Below are positions 1-7,739 of a DNA stretch of 64,000 bases, piece by piece; within the stretch, counting starts at the first letter, position 1, and the number at the start of each line of letters is the position of its first letter. The stretch is from NCBI GenBank assembly GCA_963797675.1, contig CAWCQQ010000006.1:310001-374000 (forward strand), in the 5' to 3' direction. The position numbers were made by a program, and so were the translations under genes. Source of the DNA: DASQPR01 sp963797675. GTDB taxonomy: Bacteria; Actinomycetota; Actinomycetes; Mycobacteriales; Micromonosporaceae. The notes beneath the pieces are model-generated. The model was not told the DNA's origin. It saw nothing but the letters and a program-made list of their open reading frames with translations, and did not search any database.

Positions 1-1
1 G

Positions 2-154
2 TTCTGGCCGGAGCTGATCATCGTGGGCGGTGGGATCAGCAAGAACGCCGAGAAGTTCCTGCCGCACATCACCGTGGACACCGAAGTGGTGGCCGCGAAG
101 ATGCAGAACGAAGCCGGGATCATCGGAGCGGCGATGCTGGCACCGAAGAGCTGA
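2..154 (+). CDS. ppgK: polyphosphate glucokinase, C-terminal end (partial)
   Basis: Only the last 50 residues are inside the window; the gene begins before base 1. The visible tail contains LIIVGGGISKNAEKFLP and ends with NEAGIIGAAMLAPKS. This matches the C-terminus of ROK-family polyphosphate glucokinases, cytoplasmic enzymes that phosphorylate glucose with polyphosphate (or ATP). The sugar-kinase GGG motif and the final GIIGAAM helix are the visible family marks; catalytic residues lie upstream and cannot be checked. It ends tail to tail with a small minus-strand gene, overlapping it by about 35 bases. Another ROK sugar kinase is the main alternative. Confidence 0.75.
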   Translation, partial: FWPELIIVGGGISKNAEKFLPHITVDTEVVAAKMQNEAGIIGAAMLAPKS

Positions 155-461
155 GCCGTACGCCGATCGTCACCACGATGCCGTCATGGTGACGTGTCCA
201 CGTGCGGATGCCGTCCACCCGGTTGCCGTCGAAGCCCAACCTCCGCAGGCGTACGAGCACCGACTCGTCGAGCAGCTTGCACACGGTTTCGAAGACCGTC
301 CACTGTGGCCAGAACAGGGCGGGGTCACCGATGCCGGTCCGTTTCGCCAGCGCCGGTGGCACGGCTTGTGCCGCCAACTCCGCGTCGATCGCCCACGGCC
401 GATCATCCGGCGGATGCCACCGGATGATGCGTCCGTCGGCCAGGTAGGACCGGTAGATCAC
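120..461 (-). CDS. hypothetical protein
   Basis: A 113-residue frame with good high-GC3 codon use starting at a GTG about 11 bases past the SDR stop. Its residues are unremarkable (RIIRWHPPDDRPWAIDAEL near the start, a TVFETVCKLLDESVLVRL helix-like stretch in the middle, WTRHHDGIVVTIGVRL near the end). I do not recognise a family. It is last in the acyl unit ACP, ligase, SDR, and could be co-transcribed with it. In the raw sequence the frame is fused to the SDR by a one-base insertion near 553, giving an apparent 367-residue protein; I think that fusion is artificial. No signal peptide or membrane segment. Its 3' end overlaps the ppgK tail on the other strand. The start is uncertain because no strong ribosome binding site is visible. 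Confidence 0.45.
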   Translation of the reverse strand: MIYRSYLADGRIIRWHPPDDRPWAIDAELAAQAVPPALAKRTGIGDPALFWPQWTVFETVCKLLDESVLVRLRRLGFDGNRVDGIRTWTRHHDGIVVTIGVRLSSSVPASPLR

Positions 462-472
462 GGCCGGGTCAC

Positions 473-1220
473 TCAGGTCCCGGCTCCGCCGTCGACGGTC
501 AGCACCTGACCCTGCATGTTCGTGTTCTCCAGCAGCAGCATCCGGACCAGCGGCGTTGACCTGCTCGGGTTCGCTCAGCTGGCCGGTCGGTGTACGCCGG
601 ACGATCTGGTCCAGCTCGGTCGCGCCGAGCACGGCCGACATCTCGGAGGCGAAGAAGCCGGGTGCGATGCAGTTGATCAGCACGCGATCACGCAGCTCGC
701 GGGCCAGCGCCCGGGTGGCCGCCTCCATCGCGCCCTTCGTCGCCGCGTACGTGACGAGGCCCGGGAAGCCGCGCTGCGCGCAGATCGACGTGATGTTCAC
801 GATCCGGCCGCCGGTGCCCTTCGCCAGCATCTTGCGGATCATCAGCCGGGTGAGCAGCAGCGGCGCGGTCAGGTTCGTCGTGACGATGCCCGCGATCGCG
901 TCCGGCGCCGTGTGAATGTGCAGCGAGTCCTGGCCGATCGCGGCGTTGTTCACGAGACCGTCGAAGTCACCCACGACCGCGCTGGCGCGCCGCAGGAACG
1001 CGGAGACCGCATCGAGATCGGTCGCGTCCACCGGCTCGGCGTAGTAACGGCCCGGGTACTTGTCGGCCAGCTGCTGGAACGACGGCGTCTCGGAGCGTGC
1101 GAACGTCGCCACCGAGAGGCCGGCGCTCAGCAGATCCTCGACGATGTGCAGGCCGAGGCCGCGCGAACCGCCGGAGACCAGGACAACTGTGGCCGGTGCA
1201 ACCGTCTGTACGTCAGACAT
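473..1220 (-). CDS. SDR-family oxidoreductase (3-oxoacyl-ACP reductase-like), frame broken near its 3' end
   Basis: A classical short-chain dehydrogenase/reductase of about 248 residues, probably NADP(H)-dependent and cytoplasmic. The nucleotide-binding GGSRGLG lies near residues 17-23, NNAAIG near 91-96, catalytic Ser in NITSI (S145) and the YAATK pair (Y158, K162). The frame runs cleanly to LSEPEQVN, then an extra base at about 552-554 shifts it; reading past that base gives the expected family ending NMQGQVLTVDGGAGT and a TGA at 473. It overlaps the upstream acyl-AMP ligase by 8 bases (ATG at 1220), so the two are translationally linked. With the ligase and ACP beside it, a FabG-like role reducing a 3-oxoacyl-ACP to a 3-hydroxyacyl-ACP is my inference; SDRs in this family also act on sugars or other alcohols. 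Confidence 0.7.
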
Positions 1221-2391
1221 CACTCTTCAACGTCTCCTTGATCGGGATTTCGTCGAGCATCCGGACGTTGCGCGGTACGGCCGACTCGCCGAGGCGTACC
1301 GCTGCCCATGCTCGCAGTTCCTGCTCGTCGACCGTGCCGTCGGTGACCACCTCGGCCGCGACGACCTGGCCGACGATCGGCGCACGCCGGCCGCGGACCC
1401 GGGCCCAGTGCACCGCCGGGTGCGATTGCAGCACGTCGCGTACGGCGGAGGCGGACACCTTCACGCCGCCGACGTTGATCTCGTCGGAGCCGAGACGGCC
1501 GGTGATCAGCACGCGGTCATCGACGATCTCGACGTGATCCCCGGTCTTCGCGCGGGCTTCGACGCCGGCGCCGCGTCGGGTCGACTCGACGACGAGTTCG
1601 CCGTCTTCGACCGACAGCGTCGGTACGCCCTCGCGGTGCTGGTCCAGCCATGCGACCGGGAAGCCGGCCTTGCCGTCGTGCACGGTGACCACGGCGCCGA
1701 CCTCGCTGGACGCGTAGATCCAGCTGATCCGGGCCTGCGGGAACGCGGTCCGCAACCGGTCCAGGATCGCCTGGTCGACCGGCTCGCCGCCGAGCGTGAC
1801 CTGGGTCAGCGGCAGCTCGCTGAGGATGTCCGACGAGCGGAACAGGCTCTGCCGCCAGAACGTCGGCGTACCCGAGACGGCCGTCACGCCGAACTTCGCG
1901 GCCACGGTCGGCCACGTGTCCAAGTCGGCCGGGTCGACCATCACGAGGTCCTGCCCGGGCTGGCTGAGCGACAGCGAGACGAGCTGCCACCACGCGTAGG
2001 TGCCGGGGGAGTAGGCGCACAACCACGTCCGCGGCGGCTGGTCGCCGGCTGCGGTGGTCAGGCTGGCCAGCGTGTGCGCGATCCGCTTGGGCCGGCCGGT
2101 GGTGCCGCTCGTCGCGATCCACAGCCGGTTGGGTGTGCCGACGTCCGTGCCGTCGGCCGGGCCGACCACAAATCCGTCGCGCTCGAGGTCTTCGACGAAC
2201 GCCGGATCGACCCGGGATTCCGCCATGATCATGGTCTCGGTGCCGGCGACCAGGTGACCCTTGATGGCGGCGAGCGCCTCGGCCTGGTCATGGCAGACGT
2301 ACACGACCGGGCCGCGGGAGACCGCCGGCGCCAGATCGGCCCAGGTGGTTTCCCGGTCGCCGACGACGACGCGGTTGCCCAGCCCGTTCAT
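1213..2391 (-). CDS. AMP-dependent acyl ligase (acyl-ACP/acyl-CoA synthetase family)
   Basis: A 392-residue member of the ANL adenylate-forming superfamily. The ATP-binding loop TSGTTGRPK is at residues 94-102, an aromatic/acidic A5-like motif YASSEVGAV follows in the middle, and the hinge region GRLGSDEINVGGVKVSA precedes the small C-terminal domain; a C-terminal Lys is in ETLKSDV. It should activate a carboxylate as acyl-AMP and load it onto a thiol. The length is well below the usual 500 or so, the N-terminal subdomain being short, as in some ACP-loading ligases. Its ATG overlaps the stop of the ACP gene by 4 bases and its 3' end overlaps the SDR, so the most likely acceptor is the neighbouring ACP. 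Acyl substrate is unknown. Confidence 0.8.
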   Translation of the reverse strand: MNGLGNRVVVGDRETTWADLAPAVSRGPVVYVCHDQAEALAAIKGHLVAGTETMIMAESRVDPAFVEDLERDGFVVGPADGTDVGTPNRLWIATSGTTGRPKRIAHTLASLTTAAGDQPPRTWLCAYSPGTYAWWQLVSLSLSQPGQDLVMVDPADLDTWPTVAAKFGVTAVSGTPTFWRQSLFRSSDILSELPLTQVTLGGEPVDQAILDRLRTAFPQARISWIYASSEVGAVVTVHDGKAGFPVAWLDQHREGVPTLSVEDGELVVESTRRGAGVEARAKTGDHVEIVDDRVLITGRLGSDEINVGGVKVSASAVRDVLQSHPAVHWARVRGRRAPIVGQVVAAEVVTDGTVDEQELRAWAAVRLGESAVPRNVRMLDEIPIKETLKSDV

Positions 2392-2642
2392 GCTGCCTGC
2401 AGTTGTTCCAGAAGGTCGAGGACATCACTCACAGTACGGATGCTACGCAGCCCCGGAGCGTCGAAGTTCAGCTCCCGTCCGATCTCGTCCTCGACGCGGA
2501 GTGCCAGCTCGGAGAAGTCCAGCGACCGGAACGGAATGTCGCGCAAATCGGTCGACTCGTCATCGGGAACCGTGTGTCCGTGTACCGCGATAACCGCGCC
2601 CATGAGCGACTTGAGTTGATCACGCGAAGCGTGTTCCTGCAT
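2388..2642 (-). CDS. acyl carrier protein
   Basis: An 84-residue acyl carrier protein. The phosphopantetheine site is Ser40 in FRSLDFSEL, where the usual Asp before the Ser is Arg and the SL..EL pattern is kept. Helices on either side (VEDEIGRELNF and VSDVLDLLEQL) fit the four-helix ACP fold. The ATG at 2642 has a GGAGTGGAA ribosome site just upstream; longer readings starting further up lack such a site. It is the first gene of the unit ACP, ligase, SDR and is divergent from the PseH-like acetyltransferase gene, with 142 bases between the two starts. It is not the housekeeping fatty-acid ACP, which normally sits with fab genes. I infer it carries the acyl group used on the local sugar. Confidence 0.82.
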   Translation of the reverse strand: MQEHASRDQLKSLMGAVIAVHGHTVPDDESTDLRDIPFRSLDFSELALRVEDEIGRELNFDAPGLRSIRTVSDVLDLLEQLQAA

Positions 2643-2784
2643 TTCCACTCCAATTCCTGCGCAAAATCGCGGCCCGCTAATCTGGTGTTGCCTATCTGTT
2701 CTACCGGGCCGGATCCATCGTCGGCGTGATCGATCGTCGGGGAGAGACTGTAACTTAGTTCGCGCCGCCCCAGAAAGGCTAGTC
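2643..2784. promoter_or_regulatory. divergent promoter region between ACP and PseH-like genes
   Basis: The 142 bases between the divergent ACP and acetyltransferase starts are AT-richer than the flanking genes and must carry the promoters of both units. A GGAGTGGAA site serves the ACP and a GAAAGG site the acetyltransferase. I see no clear -35/-10 pair or operator. Confidence 0.4.
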
Positions 2785-3297
2785 GTGCTCAGACCCGCTA
2801 CAGACAGTGATATCGACCAGATCCGTACCTGGCGTAACCACCCCACGGTACGTGCTGTCAGCGTGACGGATCATGAGATCACCGAGGCGGAGCACGCCGC
2901 CTGGTTCGCCCGGGTGCGGGCCCGCGCATCGGATCGGGTGCTCATCTTCGTCCACGACGGCGTGGACGCGGGCGTTGTGACGTTCGCCGCAATCGACCCG
3001 GTCTCCTCGAGCGCGACGTGGGGTTTCTACCTCGACGTCGATGGTCACGAGGAGCGCGGCACGGCGCTTTCGGCCTGGCTGGACGTGTGCCGCGAAGCAC
3101 TCGACTACGGGTTCGGCGAGCTGGACCTGCGTGTTCTGCACGGCGAAGTGCTGGAACACAACATCGTCGTACGCCGGATGAATCGCCGGTTCGGCTTCGT
3201 CGAAGGCGAGGCGGAGTCACGCGACATCGACGGGCGTACCGTCCGAGTCCTGCCCATCCATCTGAACCGCGACGACCGACGCGTCACCGCTTCCTAG
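2785..3297 (+). CDS. pseH: GNAT-family N-acetyltransferase, PseH-like
   Basis: A 170-residue GNAT acyltransferase starting at a GTG behind a GAAAGG site. It begins LRPATDSDIDQIRTWRNHPTV, the typical GNAT opening seen in PseH and RimJ/RimL-type enzymes, and ends with the family beta strand region ILEHNIVVRRMNRRFGFVEG-like (about residues 128-145), where the acyl-CoA binding turn lies. PseH acylates N4 of UDP-4-amino-4,6-dideoxy-N-acetyl-beta-L-altrosamine during pseudaminic acid synthesis, and this gene is directly upstream of pseI, so that role is likely. With an ACP and acyl ligase divergent from it, the donor may be an acyl-ACP rather than acetyl-CoA; this is inference. It could also be a general GNAT. 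Confidence 0.7.
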   Translation: MLRPATDSDIDQIRTWRNHPTVRAVSVTDHEITEAEHAAWFARVRARASDRVLIFVHDGVDAGVVTFAAIDPVSSSATWGFYLDVDGHEERGTALSAWLDVCREALDYGFGELDLRVLHGEVLEHNIVVRRMNRRFGFVEGEAESRDIDGRTVRVLPIHLNRDDRRVTAS

Positions 3298-3363
3298 GTT
3301 TCCGCTTCCTAGGTTTCCGCATCTTAGGTGTCACGCTTCCTACGTGTCACGCTTCCTAGATTT
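3287..3363 (+). repeat. tandem 15-16 bp repeat, five units, between pseH and pseI
   Basis: Five consecutive units of a 15-16 base motif, CCGCTTCCTAGGTTT and close variants, at 3287-3301, 3302-3316, 3317-3331, 3332-3347 and 3348-3363. The first two are identical; the other three diverge at a few bases. The first unit contains the TAG stop codon of the PseH-like gene and the last ends just before the pseI ribosome site. Each identical unit contains the palindrome CCTAGG. Confidence 0.85.
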
Positions 3364-3377
3364 CGAGGAGTTCCCCT

Positions 3378-4424
3378 ATGACGATCAAGATCGCTGACTT
3401 GACGGTCGGCCCCGACGTACCCCCGATGATCATCGCCGAGGTCTCCGGCAACCACAACGGCAGCCTGGACCGTGCGCTGGACATCGTCCGGGCGGTCGCC
3501 GATGCCGGCGCGCACGCGGTCAAGCTGCAGACGTACACGGCGGACTCGCTGACCATCGACTCATCGCTGCCGACGTTCACGCTGAGCGCGAACCACAAGC
3601 TCTGGCCGAACCGGACGCTCTACTCGCTCTACACCGAGGCGGCCACGCCCTACGAGTGGCATGAGCCGATCTTCGACCTCGCTCGGGAGCTGGGCCTGCT
3701 CGCGTTCTCCAGCCCGTTCGACCCGTACGCGGTCGACTTCCTGAACAAACTCGGCGTACCGGCGTTCAAGGTCGCGTCGTCCGAGATCGTCGACCTGCCG
3801 CTGATCCGGCGGATGGCGGAGACCGGTAAGCCGGTGATCGTCTCGACCGGCATGGCCACGCTCGCGGAGATCGACGCCGCCGTCCGTACCGTGCGAGAGA
3901 CCGGCAACGACCAGGTGATCGTGCTCGGCTGTACGGCCGCGTACCCGGCGTCGCCGGAGGAGAGCAACCTGCGCCGCCTTCCGGTGCTGGCCGCCGCGCT
4001 CAACACCGACGTCGGCCTGTCCGACCACACGCTCGGTATCGGCGCCGCGATCGCGTCGGTGGTGCTCGGTGCGGTCGCGATCGAGAAGCACGTCACGCTC
4101 GACCGGCACGACGGTGGTGTCGATTCGGCGTTCTCGCTGGAGCCGGCTGAACTGGCCGCGCTGGTCCGCGAGAGCGAGACGGCCTGGCGGGCGCTGGGCT
4201 CCGCCACGGTCGGTCCGACCGCACACGAGAAGGAGGGCCTGCGGTTCCGCCGGTCGCTCTACGTCGTGCAGGACGTCCGCGCCGGTGATCGGGTCACGGC
4301 CGAGAACGTCCGGTCGATCCGCCCGACCGGCGGCCTGGCCGCGAACGACTTCGCGCTGGTCGAGGGCCGCACGTTCCGGGCCGACACGGCCAAGGGCACC
4401 CCCATGGCCTGGGACCTGGTCTAA
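3378..4424 (+). CDS. pseI: pseudaminic acid synthase (NeuB family)
   Basis: A 348-residue sialic-acid-synthase-family enzyme. It condenses 2,4-diacetamido-2,4,6-trideoxy-L-altrose with phosphoenolpyruvate to give pseudaminic acid. The N-terminal TIM barrel opens with IIAEVSGNHNG and contains AVKLQTYTADSLT; the HDGGVDSAFSLEP stretch near residues 250-262 is the conserved end of the barrel. A C-terminal SAF (antifreeze-like) domain covers about residues 285-348 (RRSLYVVQDVRAGD onward). Length is normal for the family. ATG at 3378 follows a GAGGAG site. Assignment to PseI rather than NeuB or LegI rests on the neighbouring PseB, PseC, PseF and PseG; no NeuC or LegG is present. Confidence 0.9.
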   Translation: MTIKIADLTVGPDVPPMIIAEVSGNHNGSLDRALDIVRAVADAGAHAVKLQTYTADSLTIDSSLPTFTLSANHKLWPNRTLYSLYTEAATPYEWHEPIFDLARELGLLAFSSPFDPYAVDFLNKLGVPAFKVASSEIVDLPLIRRMAETGKPVIVSTGMATLAEIDAAVRTVRETGNDQVIVLGCTAAYPASPEESNLRRLPVLAAALNTDVGLSDHTLGIGAAIASVVLGAVAIEKHVTLDRHDGGVDSAFSLEPAELAALVRESETAWRALGSATVGPTAHEKEGLRFRRSLYVVQDVRAGDRVTAENVRSIRPTGGLAANDFALVEGRTFRADTAKGTPMAWDLV

Positions 4425-4548
4425 CTCTCCAAGCCCAAAGATCCTCTCCCGGATCTGACTACCTAGCTTCCTAGGACGCGTTACATGATGTGACCTACCT
4501 CGAGAACACAAAGGCCGCTTCGCGGCTCACCAGCTAGGAACAGCCTGT

Positions 4549-4606
4549 TGACTTTGGGCTTGTGGTTGCCTCCTCGTACGTTGAGGCGGCCACAAGCCCA
4601 AAGTCA
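4549..4606. terminator. long hairpin (17-bp perfect stem), probable bidirectional terminator
   Basis: TGACTTTGGGCTTGTGG at 4549-4565 is exactly complementary to 4590-4606. The 24-base loop contains a second stem, GCCTC (4568-4572) with GAGGC (4583-4587). It lies between the convergent pseI and pseG genes. There is no long T run, as is common for high-GC terminators. Confidence 0.65.
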
Positions 4607-4811
4607 TTTCGGGATCGCGCGAACCGCGGGGCGGGCAAGATCGGGAGTTGTGGCAGGTGTGGAAGTCCAGTGTTGGGATCTTGGACCTGAGAGGCACGTG
4701 AGCTTCCACTGAACGCGATCTTGCGCCCGCGCTGTCCTCGCGGCGCAGTTGCGATCTTGCGGCCCCCGACCGCCACGCGCCGACGCTGCGATCTTGCGAG
4801 GCCCGGAGGTG
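4607..4811. repeat. intergenic stretch with dispersed GCGATCTTGCG copies
   Basis: No gene is seen in this part of the pseI-pseG gap. The 11-mer GCGATCTTGCG occurs three times (4715-4725, 4751-4761, 4788-4798), and an inverted GCAAGATCG at 4635-4643. The last copy lies 13 bases from the pseG stop. Function is unknown; the copies may be short dispersed repeats typical of high-GC intergenic DNA. Confidence 0.5.
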
Positions 4812-5798
4812 CTAGACCAGTGCTAGGAGGGCGTCCGCCACGCGCTGGCGGCCTTTGCCGTCGACCAGGCGCCACCCGGCCGCCCTCAGGCGATCTCGTT
4901 CGGCCGGGTCCAGCAGCAGGGACCGCAGAGCGGCCGTCGCCGCCGCCGGATTCGTCCGCATCGCGTCCAGCGAGCCGAGGCCGGCGGCCACGCCCGTGGC
5001 GACCACCCGCGCGTACCCGATCTCCTGGTTGTCGACGACGCAGACCACCGCGGACGCCGCGCCGACACACAGCAGCTCCCACAGCGTCGTTCCGCTGGCG
5101 CCGATGACCAGGTCCGCGCCGGCGATGTGCGACGTGAGTTCGGACCCGGCGGAGATCACCCGGATGCTCTGCCGGTCCGAGGTGGGGATGGCCGCGATTC
5201 GTGCGGCCAGGCGGTCGTTCGCGGCGACGATGGTCGCGGCGAAGTCAAGACCGGTCGCCGCGAGCAGCTGCGCGACGACGGGAGCGGCACCGAACGCGTC
5301 GGTTCCTCCGAAAAACGCCAAAACCTTCGGGGGTACGCCGTGCCGCCCGACTCGGGGCGACTCGGGCCGCAGCCGCAGGATGTCGTCCCGGAGCAGCGCG
5401 TAGTCGAGGCCGAGCAGACCGCTGCCGCGGGCGCCGAGATTCTGGTCCAGCCGTACGTCGGCCGGCCGGTCGCCGTTGCTGCCGTCGTGGATCGCCAGCA
5501 GCGGTATCGCGGCGGTACGCAGGCGCTCGGATGATTCGGCCGGCAGGTCATAGGAGTCGACGACGGCCGCGATCGGCATCTGGCCGAGGATCGGCGTCAT
5601 GTCGACGTGCGCGCTGGTGACCACGGTGATGCCGCGCCTCTGCAACTCCGCCTCGACCCAGCCGATGCCGCCGATGTCGGCGGCGAAGACCGGCTGGAAG
5701 CCGCGGGCGGCGAACTCCTCGGCGAGGCTGAGGCATCGCATGACGTGCCCGACGCCGCGGATCGGTCCGCCGTCGCAGCAGAAGGCGACCCGTTTCAC
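4812..5798 (-). CDS. pseG: UDP-2,4-diacetamido-2,4,6-trideoxy-beta-L-altropyranose hydrolase
   Basis: A 328-residue PseG-type nucleotide-sugar hydrolase that removes UDP from the acylated altrose intermediate before the PseI step. The N-terminus reads VAFCCDGGPIRGVGHVMRCL, the glycine/His-rich first loop of the GT-B-like fold characteristic of PseG and related enzymes; VVDSYDL and FFGGTDAFGAA further on are other typical segments, and the C-terminal half has the nucleotide-binding GASGTTLWELLCVG. The GTG start overlaps the pseF stop by 4 bases (GTGA, 5795-5798), so the two genes form one operon. A longer upstream reading exists but would overlap pseF by about 70 bases and is not needed. Confidence 0.88.
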   Translation of the reverse strand: MKRVAFCCDGGPIRGVGHVMRCLSLAEEFAARGFQPVFAADIGGIGWVEAELQRRGITVVTSAHVDMTPILGQMPIAAVVDSYDLPAESSERLRTAAIPLLAIHDGSNGDRPADVRLDQNLGARGSGLLGLDYALLRDDILRLRPESPRVGRHGVPPKVLAFFGGTDAFGAAPVVAQLLAATGLDFAATIVAANDRLAARIAAIPTSDRQSIRVISAGSELTSHIAGADLVIGASGTTLWELLCVGAASAVVCVVDNQEIGYARVVATGVAAGLGSLDAMRTNPAAATAALRSLLLDPAERDRLRAAGWRLVDGKGRQRVADALLALV

Positions 5799-6541
5799 CC
5801 GACTTCCAGTGCCTTCTGCCGGACGTGCTGGTTGATCGCGACCGCTTCCGGGTTCGCGCGCAGCCACCCGACGATCTCCTCGAGGTGGGCGGGGCGATCA
5901 CCGAGTTCGGCGACCAGCTTCTGGATCAGCCGGTAGTCGTCTTCGGTGTCGAGCGTCACGCGGAGATCCGAGGCGTCCGGGTGGATCCGTAGGCCGACCA
6001 TCCGGTTCTCGTCCGGTGCGGTGTAGATGGCGGATGTGACATGCACCCGGTGATGATCCACGGCGGTCTTGTCGATCCGCCGGAGAGTGGCAATGTTCAC
6101 GATTTCGCCGTCCATGCCGCGCGGTACGCAGCGTGGCATCGCGGTGCTTACGTAGTCGAGCGACGGCATCCGGCGCCAGGTGTCGATCACGGCACCGGCG
6201 ACCGCCGGATCGAGCATCGGGCAGTCGGCGGTGAACCGGGCGACCGCGTCCGCACCACGACCGTCCACCGCTTGCAGGAACCTGGTCAGGACGTCGTCGA
6301 CGGAGCCGCGGACGACGTCAACGCCGAGCGCGTGACACTCCGTGACCACGGCGTCATCGCCGGATTCCGTTGTGGTGGCCACGACCAGATCGTCCACACC
6401 GGACAGTTGGGCGGCCCGGACGATCCAGGCCAGCACGCTCCGGCCGGCCAGCGGGCGCAGTACCTTGCCGGGCAGTCGGGTGGAGCCGGTACGGGCCTGG
6501 ATAACACCGATGACCTTGAGCGGGTTCGATTCGAACGTCAC
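5795..6541 (-). CDS. pseF: CMP-pseudaminic acid cytidylyltransferase
   Basis: A 248-residue cytidylyltransferase that activates pseudaminic acid with CTP. The nucleotide-binding N-terminus is VIQARTGSTRLPGKVLRPL, the standard R-x-G-S-x-R-L-P-x-K signature, and RFTADCPMLDP at about residues 102-112 matches the acidic metal/nucleotide site. Length is close to SpsF/PseF proteins. First gene of a two-gene unit with pseG on the minus strand, divergent from pseB across a 211-base gap (6542-6752), which must contain both promoters. The family also contains other glycosyl cytidylyltransferases; the pathway context decides the call. Confidence 0.87.
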   Translation of the reverse strand: MTFESNPLKVIGVIQARTGSTRLPGKVLRPLAGRSVLAWIVRAAQLSGVDDLVVATTTESGDDAVVTECHALGVDVVRGSVDDVLTRFLQAVDGRGADAVARFTADCPMLDPAVAGAVIDTWRRMPSLDYVSTAMPRCVPRGMDGEIVNIATLRRIDKTAVDHHRVHVTSAIYTAPDENRMVGLRIHPDASDLRVTLDTEDDYRLIQKLVAELGDRPAHLEEIVGWLRANPEAVAINQHVRQKALEVG

Positions 6542-6752
6542 GGCGTCAACGTAACATTTAACATAGCGACGATACGGTTGCGTCCCGACGCTTGCCCCGT
6601 TACAGTGAGTCGACGACGATACGGCGCCGTTTCGTCGCTCGGTTCAACATCTGGTGGTTAGTCTGATTACGGGCCGTGCGTCTATCCTTCGCGAGGCGAT
6701 GTCCGTGATACCCCCTAGTCTGTCGTAGGCCAGCTCCTGGAAGGACCTCTCA
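6542..6752. promoter_or_regulatory. divergent promoter region between pseF and pseB
   Basis: A 211-base non-coding gap between divergent starts, visibly AT-richer than the genes (for example the TAACATTTAACATAGCGACG stretch near 6551-6570). A GGAAGGA ribosome site precedes the pseB GTG. No defined operator was recognised. Confidence 0.4.
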
Positions 6753-7739
6753 GTGGCGTTTTTTCGCGATACCAATGTGCTCGTTACCGGCGGCACCGGA
6801 TCATTCGGCAAGTCGTTCATCCGGCATTTGCTCGATGTACATGATCCCAAGCGGGTAGTCATCTTCTCCCGGGACGAGCTGAAGCAGTACGAAGCACGCC
6901 AGCTGTTCAACGACGACCCCCGCCTCCGCTGGTTCATCGGTGACATCCGGGACCGCGACCGCCTGAAGCGCGCGATGCACGGCGTCGAGTACGTCGTCCA
7001 CGCCGCCGCGTTGAAGCAGGTCGACACGGCCGAATACAACCCGTTCGAGTTCGTCCAGACGAACATCGTCGGATCGCAGAACGTGATCGACACGGCCATC
7101 GACGCCGGTGTCCAGAAGGTCGTCGCGCTCTCCACCGACAAGGCCTCGAGCCCGATCAACCTGTACGGCGCCACCAAGCTCGTCGGCGACAAGCTCTTCG
7201 TCTCGGCAAACCACTACGCCGCGCACTATCCGGCCCGCTTCGCCGTGGTCCGGTACGGCAACGTGATGGGCAGCCGTGGCTCGGTGGTCCCGTTCTTCCG
7301 CAAGCTCGCCGCCGACGGCAAGCCGCTGCCGATCACGGACAAGCGCATGACGCGGTTCTGGATCAGCCTCGACGCGGCGGTGAAGTTCGTCGTCGACTCG
7401 TTCGAGATGATGCAGGGCGGCGAGCTGTACGTACCGCGGATTCCGAGCATGCGGATCATGGATCTGGCCGAGGCGATCGCGCCCGGCGCGGAGACCTACG
7501 AGATGGGCCTGCGCCCGGGTGAGAAGCTCCACGAGGAGATGATCTCGTTCGAGGAAGGTCGCCGCGCACTCCAGATGGACACCCGCTACGTCCTCCAGCC
7601 GACGATCGCGACCTGGGGCTACACGCCGCCGACCGACGGCAAGCCGGTGGCGAACGACTTCGCGTACCAGTCGAACACCAACGACCAGTGGCTCAGCGTG
7701 GACGACATGCGCGCGATGATCGCAGCGTCGGGGGCCTGA
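6753..7739 (+). CDS. pseB: UDP-N-acetylglucosamine 4,6-dehydratase (inverting)
   Basis: A 328-residue member of the extended SDR family that starts pseudaminic acid synthesis: it dehydrates UDP-GlcNAc and inverts C5. The Rossmann motif VTGGTGSFGKSF is at residues 11-22, the TDK catalytic triplet at 128-130 and the Y138-x3-K142 pair in NLYGATK. The segment FSRDELKQYEARQLF is nearly diagnostic for PseB/FlaA1-type enzymes. It begins with a GTG 8 bases after a GGAAGGA site. Its stop overlaps the pseC start by one base (TGATG). Length is normal. The close alternative, a retaining PglF-type dehydratase, is much longer and membrane-bound, so it is unlikely. Confidence 0.92.
   Translation: MAFFRDTNVLVTGGTGSFGKSFIRHLLDVHDPKRVVIFSRDELKQYEARQLFNDDPRLRWFIGDIRDRDRLKRAMHGVEYVVHAAALKQVDTAEYNPFEFVQTNIVGSQNVIDTAIDAGVQKVVALSTDKASSPINLYGATKLVGDKLFVSANHYAAHYPARFAVVRYGNVMGSRGSVVPFFRKLAADGKPLPITDKRMTRFWISLDAAVKFVVDSFEMMQGGELYVPRIPSMRIMDLAEAIAPGAETYEMGLRPGEKLHEEMISFEEGRRALQMDTRYVLQPTIATWGYTPPTDGKPVANDFAYQSNTNDQWLSVDDMRAMIAASGA

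Noticed and set aside
30..509. A plus-strand frame at the start of the window
   Set aside because: Out of frame with the ppgK tail and Arg-rich; a shadow frame.
3287..3363. The tandem repeat as a CRISPR or attachment site
   Set aside because: Units are contiguous without spacers and no integrase or tRNA is nearby.
4635..4798. The GATCTTGCG copies as a CRISPR array
   Set aside because: Only three 11-mers with unequal spacing and no Cas genes.
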